Source: Notholithocarpus densiflorus (taxonomy: Eukaryota > Streptophyta > Magnoliopsida > Fagales > Fagaceae). From it: DNA of 64,000 nt. The stretch spans positions 1,102,877 to 1,166,876 of the forward strand of contig JARYZH020000092.1 in assembly GCA_030021035.2 (NCBI GenBank), written 5' to 3'. A program made the position numbers and the translations under genes. Shown one piece after another: positions 1-10,546 of the stretch. The stretch's first letter is position 1. Every line of letters starts with the position of its first letter. The notes under the pieces are model-generated. The model searched no databases. It saw only the letters and a program-made list of their open reading frames with translations, and was not told the origin of the DNA.

Positions 1-165
1 GATTGGCAAATCAGAGTGTGAAACTATGGGAGCTATGTGTGGTTAATGAGTTAGTATTTGAGAAATGATACGTTCGCAATATGTACATTTCTGTAAAACA
101 GATGGTAGTAGTTTTAATTTGGGCTCATAATTAAAATTAATTTTTCTTGTAATGGCACAATTAGT
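1..165 (+). repeat. Left copy of a duplicated segment with a MITE left end
   Basis: Bases about 4–160 closely match 5497–5650: the same 55-base flank, the same TTAGTATTT and the same start of the MITE found complete at 5553–5707. The right terminal inverted repeat of that MITE is missing here, as homology stops near 160. Because flank and insertion site are shared, this is a duplication of an already occupied site, not a second insertion. Confidence 0.8.
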
Positions 166-2270
166 AATGTAGGGCCCGGGTCTAAGCAGCTTCTTATTGG
201 AAAAGTGGATTCGAGGCTATTAGCCTGTGATAAATTTGTAAGGATAGTTTTAAGAGATAGGCCTTAATGAGGATAGTAATGAATAAATATGGTTATGGAA
301 TTAGGTGAATAGAAAATATATGGCTATTAAGTGTTAGAATGCAATCTCGGGCGTTGGTCAGGAGCCTTCTTTGTTCTTATTATTTCCTCGGTGTGGATAC
401 AAGGTTACAAAGATGATACAAAATTCTTCTGCGTGTTTTTACTTCCAATCTCCAGATCCTTTCTCTAAGAAGGACCTCCTTCGTTTATACCGCTTTTTAG
501 GTTGATCTTGGCCCCTCCCGAATTTGTTGATCGTGCGGAGTCAATACTTGAGTGCTTGTCCCATCGTTGCAGTCCAAGATATCATAGAAAAATTTATGTG
601 ATACGTACGTAATGGTTTATGTAAGTCTTTGTAGCTAAATGGTATCTTTCCTCCTCTTTAAGGAGAGGGTCAGAAAAATTTTCACACTATAAATTTTGTC
701 AAATGAGTTGTTCACATCTTACCTATAAGGAAAGAGCTAACACAAAACTGTCTTCGTTTTGTTATTGAGTTCTAGTTCAAATAACATTTTCTCTTTTTGT
801 ACGAAGTGGAAGGTAAAGTGGTGAGTTGACGACCCACCAATATGTATAAATTAGTACTTTTAAGAGGAAAAAAAAAAAAAAATCTATACTTGAATTTTAT
901 ATGTACAAAATTAGGAAGACAAACATCAATATGGATTAGACAAATATCAATATATACATGGTTTTGCAGTGAATAGAAAAAAAGAATTCATGATTAATAA
1001 AGAATTAGAACTACTACAATTAATCCAGGATGTACCTCAAGTTGGAAATACCTCCAACACATGGTTTGTGAAAATCTAAATGCAGAATAGTTACATTAAT
1101 GATGAAATAATAGGAATTATATAAAATTATTTTGAGAAATGAAATCCTTTTGCGTTAGTTAAGCTAATATCTTTTTCAGATAGTAGCTGTTGGGATTGAA
1201 TGGTTGAACATAACTGGCCAGTTATTGTCAAAAATAATGTTGTAACACACTGTTATTGGCAATCGGGTAAATACTAATAGAAAATGATGGAGTTGGTGGG
1301 GTTTGCACTTTGCAACCGTAGACCAAAATAATAATAATAATATTATTATTAATAATCCTACCAATTCCCATAGACACTTGATAATTATCTCAGTAGCTTA
1401 ATTTTCATTTTATTTTTTATTTTTTTTAAAGAGAGAAAAAAGATAGCTCAGCAAAATTATGAGCAATTAATGATATGGTTATCTCATGAGCTCATCTTTG
1501 TGCATCAATATAATGATGGTTGTCCAAAGTATAAATAATAATGATAGCACTCTATTTATTATAAGGATCAGTACACTGAGGTCCATAAGTTCTTCTTCCT
1601 CGTGTGCTTCACTCTAATAAGTGCAACTTTGACTCGTTATGCTTTTGGACTAGCCATGCATTTATGTAATTAGACATTACGTGTAACGTGTGCTAAATTA
1701 TCGAATTGATGCCAATAAAAGCAATGGTATCCTCTTTAATTAGTTTGTACATAGTAATAACTACGTTATATCTATTACTTTCTTAATTACTATCTTCATT
1801 TTGTTTCTTGTCGTTGTGGCAATTGGGGAAATTGCAGTTTCTTTTCTTTATTTATTATTATTATTTTAATATTAAATTGCCATTTCTTAAGCATAATAAT
1901 AGATCAGTTGAAACTGTTTATGAATCAAGATGTTTTAGAACAAAATGCGCTTTACTTTATTATGATACTAGCTAGTACTAGTAGTAATTGTTATTATAGA
2001 AGATATTGTTGCACTTCTTTTTTTAAAATGGGAAATTGATGCACTTATTATTAGCTTTGAAACATTGAAAATTAATTTGACCAAATTTTCTTCCTTTTGT
2101 GCCCTACGCATGCATGGATGGTAAGAACATTAATTACACTTTGATCACTCAGTAATCACGAGGGTAAAAAAATCACTGAGGAAAAACCAGATTATAGATG
2201 ATTCTGAATTCTGAAAAGTACTACCTTCATAAGCATAAGTACCTAAACTTTTTGATTCCAAGATTTATTA
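166..2270. other. Gene-free AT-rich stretch, possible LTR fragment at 180–600
   Basis: No coding region is recognisable on either strand. Bases about 180–600 are less AT-rich and have the feel of a retrotransposon LTR, with many short CCTC/GGTC blocks and no ORF, but no paired copy is present in the window, so this is only an impression. The remainder is AT-rich with poly-A and ATT runs. A homeodomain exon for the HD-Zip gene downstream was looked for here (WFQNRR-type coding) and not found. Confidence 0.4.
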
Positions 2271-2415
2271 TACACCTTGTAGTTCAATAGCATTATCCAA
2301 TACTTAGGAGAATTTGAGTTCGAATTCCTTTCTTTCACTTATTACAAACCAAAAAAAACATTATCCAATACTTCCTATATAAGAGAACTTGAATTTGAAT
2401 TCTCTTCTTTCAAAA
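2271..2415 (+). repeat. SINE-like sequence, partly duplicated
   Basis: Two adjacent copies of a CATTATCCAATACTT block are each followed by a GAGTTCGAATTC/GAATTTGAATTC box resembling a polymerase III B box, then by A-rich runs. This resembles the tRNA-derived head and A-rich tail of plant SINEs. No clear target-site duplication was seen. Confidence 0.35.
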
Positions 2416-2583
2416 AAAACAAAAACAAAAACAAAAACATTATCCACTAAATTAAAAAGAGTGTAGACATAGGCCACACACAAGAAGAGAAGAACAAGAT
2501 ATTTTTGTGCAATGGCAACTTGAAAGCAAGCAAAAATAACACATGCATATAATTAACTAAATTAGACATTGTGATTTGAACAG

Positions 2584-2908
2584 GAGCAAGCTAAAACAAA
2601 CAGAGATGGAATGTGAGTACTTGAAAAGATGGTTTGGGTCATTGACAGAGCAGAATCGGAGGCTTCAAAGAGAGGTTGAGGAGCTGAGGGCCATGAAAGT
2701 GGGCCCACCTACAGTAATCTCTCCCCATAGTTGTGAGCCCCTCCCAGCATCCACTCTGACAATGTGTCCTCGTTGCGAGCGCGTGACCACCACTAATCTC
2801 GAAAAAGGTCTCACCAAGACCGCCATCACCACCACCACCACCACTACAATGTCTACCAAAGTGACAACGCCCACCCTTCAATCCCGGCAATCTCCGGCGG
2901 CTTGTTAG
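2584..2908 (+). CDS. HB17: HD-Zip class II transcription factor (ATHB17/18 type), last exon only
   Basis: The exon follows a TTTGAACAG acceptor (AG at 2582–2583), and its first base completes an Arg codon split by the intron, as at the NRRAR|SKLKQTE junction of HD-Zip II genes. It encodes the end of homeodomain helix 3, then a leucine zipper (SKLKQTEMECEYLKRW onward, heptad leucines continuing into RRLQREVEELRAMK), then LTMCPRCERV. That last block is the Cys-rich C-terminal motif of class II, and its CPRCER version is typical of the ATHB17/ATHB18 branch. A Thr-rich tail ends in SPAAC-stop. Family members are nuclear DNA-binding dimers acting mostly as repressors with EAR motifs. The exons for the N-terminus and homeodomain are not visible in the 2.58 kb upstream. 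Either the intron is unusually long and runs off the window, or this is a detached fragment. The identity of the exon is secure; its functional state is not. Confidence 0.88.
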
Positions 2909-5493
2909 ACAGTTATTATCATGTGTAATGACCCATTTAAGTGAAAAAAAGAAAAGAAAAAAAAAGGAAAAGATTAGATTAGATAATGTTCATAGTAGTT
3001 TACAAGAAAAAAAATGTGTCTATGGAATGTTGTTTAATATCAATTCCTATATAGATACTTTTAATTGGGGGTGTTTTTTCTGTTGTGTTGGTCATGTTGG
3101 CATTTTTTTTTTTTTTTTTTGATGGGATCATGTTGGCATGTTTACCTAGGAAACTAATGAGAAAGATTGCAAGTTGGAAATGTTATAACAAGTTAGTCAA
3201 TAATCTGGGACCATATAGAATCAAAATCTAATATTTTATCATGTCAACAACCGACATGGCCAAGGCCCAAGAGAAAAGGGAAAAATAAAAAAAGTTGCAA
3301 GTTGCAAATAATAATATAAGGTATAATGGGACAGGGTTCGGATTTGGTTATAGTGGCTATATATATAGGGTGTGCATTATTTTTCTGTGCTTTGAAATTG
3401 TAGTTCAGATAAATGCTTGTCACCACTTTACCTATATCAGTCACGTCACTTTTATAGTCTAATGGAACTTCGTCTTCGTCATTGTACAAAGTAAATTTGA
3501 GAGATCCCATGGGATTCGTGGGTTAATGATTATTATGCCATTATTATTATTTTTTTTTAAAAAAAAACAAAAAGATTAGATTGTATATTACAAAGAATTG
3601 ATCCTAAAGTAATATGAGATTTATAAAGCGATCGACCCTAATAATTAGGATTAAACAACCCTACTTGAACTGAAAGTGGTCAACTAGTGAGTTGGATGAG
3701 GTCCCATCCACTTTATGGATCTCTGTTTTTTTTTTTTTTTTTTTTTGGGATGTATTTAATTTATTTGCTTATGTATAATAATTTTTTTAAAACTTAAGTA
3801 TAAATTGTATTTTTGTCTAACCTATTTTAAGTAAAATAAACTATACCAAAACGAAGCTTCATTACCCTTTAGATTTCTCATTGTCTTATACTCTTATTGC
3901 AAAAACTTTTTTTTTTTTAAGTAGGGGAAAAAAAATTTCATTTATAAGCTTTACAAGAAGGGGGGGTGGTTTTAAGTTCATTAATTTTCGAATGAAATCC
4001 TGGCAGCATTCACATCTGTAGGCTCCATCTTAAAAATGTATGTGTGTGTGTTTTTTTTTTCTCAGAATCTTAAACATTTGGGCATGGCCCATAGATTTAT
4101 AGCCTAGCTATCAGCTATTTACCTTGGGCCTCTGCTGACCTGATCCTGTAGTTGCGAGGCCGTTAATAACCTCTGCATTGGGTACAGACTTCTCACAAAT
4201 GGCCCTTCAAAATTCAGAACATAGCCAAACTTGCGCCTCTGTATCTGTCTCAAAATTTTTTGGATAATAGCTCTTAAATATATGTTTGCATATTTAAGAA
4301 AAACTAGTTAGGGCTTTGATGTGGTATAGAATGAAGATCTGAAACTGGAATTTGGGATATGATAGTGCATGCGTTTTTTTTTTCCTTCTTCTAATGAAGG
4401 ATTACTTTTCATTTTGAATTGTGACTTTCCAAGCTTTCACATACATCCCTCAAATTCTCATAAATTTTATTATTGTTAAATTGCGGATTCTTCCAAACTT
4501 TTAAGTTATTAGAAAATGATAGCCATTAAATCACATAATTCTAACATTCATTCTCACGGGTGGACTCAAACTCCCTTTTAATAGATGAAGTCCAACACGT
4601 GAGATTTTTAAATATGAAGGGTCTATTTAGGATCCACTTATTTTGCTGAAACTGAAATTTTTTTGTTGAAAGTACTGTAGATAAAGATAAAAGTTAGCTG
4701 AAACTATACAGTGGGACCCATGAATAATACCAAAAGGTGCAGTAAAACCTATGAATAATAGCAAAAATAAACTGAATAGTAAAATAAATTAGCAAAATTA
4801 ATCAGGCCAACGGACACGAAGTAGAGTGAAGAAGATAGTGATCGAACTCCCAAATGCTTAAGCTATTGAATAATGATAAATTTAATCATTTAACCACATA
4901 ATTTTAACAATTATGCATAATAGAAAGTAGTTCCCTTTCATCCTTTAAAAACTGTGAAATTAGATTTTGATTCAAAGTAATATATCAACTATGCCTAACA
5001 GATAAAGTTTCTTGACGCACTAAAAAAAAGTTTTTTTTTTTTTTTGATGAGACACTTAACAAAAGTTTCAAATGATAATCGAGGATTAACTTTGATTATA
5101 TAAAGTAATAAAGTATTTATTCAGCAAAAAAAAAAAAAAAAAAAAAAACCTAAATCCCACGGGCCTTTAAGAAAAAGAAAAACATTTTCTTTCTTGCACA
5201 ATAAAATGTACTGGTGATTAATTCGCAGGCCCAGTGTTTGTTCATAGAATGGCCGAAAGTTTAAAGGTACTCAGAACTCAGAAGCACGAGCTAAATTATA
5301 TGTGAGTTCAGCCCAAATTATTTGGATTTTGGAGGGGTTATCCAATGAGCTCCAAATCTGCGTAATCCCATGGGGTCCTATTGGTCAGGTTTTTCAAGTC
5401 AGAGAGGAGTGAGTAAAATGGAACATTTATGTGCTTAAATTATGTCTAAATTATAAGTACTTCTTATAATTTTGAGATAATTAATTAAATGGT
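2909..5493. other. Gene-free stretch downstream of the HD-Zip exon
   Basis: It contains long poly-T/poly-A runs (about 3103–3120, 3727–3746, 5033–5045, 5126–5148) and a degenerate foldback element near 4630–4816. No coding exon was recognised on either strand. Confidence 0.6.
4630..4816 (-). mobile_element. Degenerate MITE related to the 54159–54359 element
   Basis: It begins TTA|GGATCCACTTATTTTGCTG, matching one terminus of the PIF/Harbinger-like MITE at 54159–54359 read in reverse. It shares internal AGTACTGTA, AGTGGGACCCATGAATA and AATAGCAAAAATAA-type blocks and ends near CCAACGGACAC. The ends have diverged, so the borders are approximate. Confidence 0.55.
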
Positions 5494-5716
5494 AAGTTGG
5501 CAAATCAAGTGTGAAACTATGGGAGCTATGTGTGGTTAATGAGTTAGTATTTGAGAAATGATACATTCACAATATGTACATTTTCACAATAAACAAATTG
5601 TTATTAGTTTTAATTTGGGCTCATTATTAAAATTAATTTTTTGCCCACAAGTAACAATTAGTAGCAACTTAATTTATTGTGAAAATATTGTGGATGTAGC
5701 ATTTCTTTTAGTATTT
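5494..5716 (+). repeat. Right copy of the duplicated segment
   Basis: This is the partner of bases 1–165. It contains the same flank and an intact copy of the MITE. The two direct copies lie about 5.49 kb apart and bracket the HD-Zip exon. Confidence 0.8.
5553..5707 (+). mobile_element. Mutator-type MITE with 9-bp target-site duplication
   Basis: The element is 155 bp, with terminal inverted repeats starting AGAAATGATACATTCACAAT on the left and matching the complement of ATTGTGGATGTAGCATTTCT on the right. The arms extend to about 35 bp including TTTTCACAATAAA. It is flanked by perfect 9-bp duplications TTAGTATTT at 5544–5552 and 5708–5716, as expected for Mutator-superfamily insertion. There is no coding capacity. 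Confidence 0.85.
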
Positions 5717-8700
5717 TAGTTAAATTTGGAATCTTACATTGATGAGAAGAGACAATCCATATTAATTTATAAGTTCAGTGACATATAAGGCTTAAATGTA
5801 ATATATGAGATAATAGATCAAGCCACACGCAAGGGAAGGGTGAAGAGATGAGGTATGGGTGAAGGGTTGGTTTGTGCCAAACAACATTGTTGGGCTATAT
5901 TTTGGAGGAGACAAGTTAAGAGTTGAGCTTTGCCAATCGAGAGGGCTTAAATATCCTTAAAGAGAAAGATACATAAACTTTAGTTCAATTGTGTTGAGAA
6001 TCTGATATCTACAAATAAATTTTGTCGTAATTTCTCTATTTCTCTTGCAATTTTTATTGTATTGCATCAACATTAAGTATACAGTTAGGGATGTCAATTT
6101 GTGATCGTTTATGATGTCCTTTGTCTAGAAAGCTCTAGAATTTGAACTTATTAGAGCCTAAATCTTGGTGCCTTAAGCCAATTAGTTAAACTATTTTAGC
6201 GATTTTTTTAATAATAAATTATGGGAAAATGATTTACTATTAATTTAAGCTAAATCAGTCGGTTCAATAGGTATCTTTTCATCAAAGCCAATGGCCATGT
6301 GTTCATATCTAATTTGAGGAAGGGAAGAATTGGCCATGGAATCATAGGAGTTGTTGGCTTGTGTTTCCATCTATTTATGTTACAAATGAGTTGTATCGAA
6401 TTGGGGAAATCACAACAATGTCGGTCAGTTTTCTGCCAACAATGTCGGTCAGTTTTCTTATAAAACTCATATTTGGGGGTTTAAGAACAGCTAAGAAATG
6501 TGAAAGATGTCCTCTCATTTTGCATAAACCCAAGGGAACACTCTTTGATCCTGTCTCACAAATGATGGAATTTATGTAGGACATACTCAAATCAAGTTGC
6601 ACTACATCACTTCTTAATTTGATTAGTTGTGGGGGCATGAACTTTGGCATTATCCTTCAATGGTTTAATTACAAATTTATAGTTAGCATTTAGCAACCAA
6701 GCAGAGCTAATCTACTTTGACATATTTCATCCTTTCTTATAGGGGTTTGCAAATCACCTCATAATTTAAGCATTAATTTGACCTGGTATTTCAGTTTTTC
6801 TAGGAAGAAAACTTTTGTTAGGCTTTTGAAGATCCAATATACCTCCTATGTACAGAAACAGTGAAACACAATATTCTCTAGATGAATTGTAAGGTACATA
6901 TATATTGATCTTGAGCTTTATAGTACAAGGAATTCAAGTGGCCTAGATAGGCTTTTGAAAATCCAACAAACCTTCTAAGGTCTAAAACAGACACAATATT
7001 CTCTATATTGTAAGGTAGATCATCTTGAGCTTATAGTAGGAGGAATTTCAAGTGGTCTAGCTAGATCGTAGATGTCATGAGTTCTACTGTCCTAGTCAGG
7101 AGGTATGTATAGCTTACTTTATGAACCAAATGTTAGACACACCAAAATTTGCACAACTTCTTTTACAATTAGTTAAGGTGAAAAGTTGTGTAAAATAACA
7201 TTTTTATTTGGATAATGAATCCATATGTACTAACATATTGTCAATACACCATTTTTTTTTTTTTTGGAACTAGTTTATGTAGCAATAGGTCATTAGTGAT
7301 AATTCAATTGTTATAATGAGGGAGGAAGAATTTGAACCATATAAGTCTCTGTAGAAGGAAAAAGTTGGGTTCCAAACCAGTTTAGAGTTATTTTCCTCTA
7401 ACCTACTATATGGTAGTTGAAGAGTTTAATGTAATTTTAGTCATATGGCTTTTTTTTAATGAGTCATGTGATTTATTTAAATAATATATATAAATAGTTT
7501 TATAAATCGTCACGTAATAAGCTATAAAAGATAGCTCCAAACAAGTTTGGAACAAAACTTTGTCCTAAAAATACTAAGAGATACCAATTAAATTACAAGA
7601 CTCTTAACAATAATAGATCGTGAGATAAAAAGAGGACGTGACAATGGTTTTGGGTAGAGAAAAGACACAAAGATATAAAACTATGAAAATTGACAAATGC
7701 CCCGCTTCCCTTTTGCAATGTCTTTTTTGGGACACTATGGGTTTCTCTCCACCCCGTACGTGTTTCAGTGTTTGTAATTTGACATGAGCTTGATGCAGCT
7801 AGTCTTGGTTTCATGTCTCATTGTTGTGGGTTTTAGTTATTGTGTGTTTTAGTGTCTAATGTTTGTAGTGAGTATGTTCTTGAGTGTGTTGGTTCGTGTT
7901 GTTATGGAGTCATTGGAGTGTAGGTACTTGCTGGTTTTGGTTCTTTTATTGGTCGTTTGTATGTTTCCATAAACTATGTTTATGTTTTCAATAATATTCA
8001 CCTTTCACAAGTAAAAAAAAGGGAAGAAAAAAAAGTACGCTTTTAGAAGTTTAGCACATGGCCTAGAATGTGTGTGAATGATATGATTCAGCAATTATAA
8101 ACCAGTGCCAGTGACACTTGTGCGTCCCCCAAGTCATAGAGCCTTCCATTTTCGTTTATTCATGATAATTGAGGAGGTGATTAACTGATTTTAATACAAT
8201 TTTACTCAATATATAGTTGTCTTTGGGGAAAAAAAGAAAAAAGAAAAAGAAAAAAAAGAAAACCTACCTTGAAATCTGTCTACGTTGCATTAATATGAGA
8301 AGCTTTTTTTTCAAGACCAAAGCAATAAAGCATAATAGACAAATACAAATCATTTTGTCATTTCAGTGCTTTCAACACAATAGATCCCTTTGTTGGACAT
8401 TTAATTTACACTCCCTCTCAACCCAACATGTAGAATAAATTCACCAAAGCACTGAACCATATCACATATATATATATGGACCTCTCAAGTCTCACCAGCT
8501 AGCTAGCTAAAGCTTTATTCCAAATGGATGGTCATGTAGACACATGCTTTGTAGACATAGTCAGAAAATTTTGCTACGAATGGTCTTTTCCAACCTAAAA
8601 TATGTCTAAACATTAACTCAACATGTCTCCAAGCACCATTAAATATGTCCCCCTCCTTTATTTTTTTTCCTCACCCGTTTTTTATCACAATGTACTACTA

Positions 8701-8787
8701 AATCTTAATGATATATACTTTGATGGAAATTCAAATTCCAAAGAGATAATGAGATAAAATGTTCTTAGTTGTATTTTGAAAATTGCT

Positions 8788-8820
<33 letters not shown>

Positions 8821-9218
8821 AAAGGGCATTGTAAAGAATAGCAAGGGCCGAGGAATGAGAATGAGTGACAGTGTGACACCATTTCAAAAGAATTTTTTTT
8901 TGGTAGAAACCATTTCAAAAGAATGTTCTTTCACATGGTTGGCTTTGGGTTTATAATAAATAACTTGTACTATACTATACTAGTATTTATGTATATTAAA
9001 GACAACCCCACAAGCACGAAACCTAATTCCTGTAAAACTTCGTTGGTACCAATGAAATTAATTAATTATCAAAAAAAAAATTATCATTATTAATCAATTC
9101 CCAATCTTAATAATATATCTTGTTACGATAACCTATCTTTATCATGGTCATGGCCCTGAGAGATTAGGTCAACCTTGTATTCACGTGTGCAATAGACAAT
9201 GGTGGTTTAAATGTCCAC
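5717..9218. other. Gene-free stretch
   Basis: AT-rich DNA with no recognisable gene. Bases 6361–6650 are open in frames on both strands, around a tandem repeat of AATGTCGGTCAGTTTTCT at about 6417–6460, but neither translation resembles a known protein. A (GA)n tract lies near 8788–8816. Confidence 0.6.
8788..8816. repeat. (GA)n microsatellite
   Basis: About 14 uninterrupted GA dinucleotides. Confidence 0.95.
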
Positions 9219-10546
9219 ATTAAGATGCATGTGAAACTGGGCATCATCTTATTCCACACATGATCATGCCGTTCCTACTTCCTCAGATGTGTGTATCAGT
9301 TAAGTTGAATTGAAGTTTGGTAAGTTTTGCTTGGTTTAAAGATATGTACCTAGTAAGACTATAAGAGACAATCAAGAAAATCTAATGTTAAAAAAAAAAT
9401 GAAAAGCTAACACATGTTCTAAGGACATTAGTTTGTAGTGGTCGACTTGCATTTTTTATGTGAAAAGAAAAAAATTTTGATTTTTTTGCCAACTTAATAT
9501 ATTTCTCATAAAAATACTATTAAAAATTGGTAACAACGAGCGCTCTGTGCAAGACGGCTAACAATCCATTTTATGCTGGAGATACTTTACGAACGAAAAA
9601 GCTGTCAAAACATTAATTACTTTTTTTTTTCCCATAAAAACTTTATTTAACTAGATTAAGATGCATGTGAAACTGGGCATCATCTTATTCCACACATGAT
9701 CATGCCGTTCCTACTTCCTCAGATTGTGTATCAGTTAAGTTGAATTGAAGTTTGATAAGTTTTGCTTGGTTTAAAGATATGTACCTAGTAAGACTATAAG
9801 AGACAATCAAGAAAATCTAATGTTAAAAAAAAAATGAAAAAGCTAACACATGTTCTAAGGACATTAGTTTAGAAAATAATTTTAAAAATTTTTATGTGAA
9901 AAGAAAAAAATTTTGATTTTTTTGCCAACTTATTATATTTCATAAAAACAAGCCATATTAAAATTGGAAAATGCTAAACTAATGCCCTGTATTATTAATC
10001 CATTTTATGTTCAAGATACTTTTATAAATGAAAAAAGCTGTCAAAACATTAATTACTTTTTTTTTTTTCCATAAAAACTTTATTTAACTAGATTAAGATG
10101 CATGTGAAACTGGGCATCATCTTATTCCACACATGATCATGCCGTTCCTACTTCCTCAGATGTGTGTATCAGTTAAGTTGAATTGAAGTTTGATAAGTTT
10201 TGCTTGGTTTAAAGATATGTACCTAGTAAGACTATAAGAGACAATCAAGAAAATCTAATGTTAAAAAAAAAATGAAAAAGCTAACACATGTTCTAAGGAC
10301 ATTAGTTTAGAAAATAATTTTAAAAATTTTTATGTGAAAAGAAAAAAATTTTGATTTTTTTGCCAACTTATTATATTTCTCATAAAAATACTATTAAAAA
10401 TTGGAAAACGCACGAAGCTGCCCCATTAAGACGTTAACAATCCATTTTATGAAAGTTTTGACATTACTTTTATGGGAAATGAAAAAAAACTGTCAAAACA
10501 TTAATTACTTTTTTTTTCTTTTCCCATAAAAACTTTCTTTAACTAG
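9219..10546 (+). repeat. Three-copy tandem array, unit about 436 bp
   Basis: The block ATTAAGATGCATGTGAAACT starts at about 9219, 9655 and 10092, giving periods of about 436 bp. The first half of each unit (through AGACTATAAGAGACAATCAA and a poly-A run) is nearly identical in all three. The second half carries a MITE-like end (CTAACACATGTTCTAAGGAC) and has short patches that differ completely between copies. Copies 2 and 3 share one such patch that copy 1 lacks. The array ends at a TTAACTAATGCCTTAAGGGC palindrome of the same MITE family. Confidence 0.85.

Noticed and set aside
6361..6650. Overlapping open frames on both strands
   Set aside because: They are partly created by an 18-base tandem duplication. 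No domain, splice context or family resemblance was seen.
9219..10546. CRISPR-like repeat array
   Set aside because: Units are 436 bp and the genome is a plant's. There are no short repeats with regular spacers and no cas genes.
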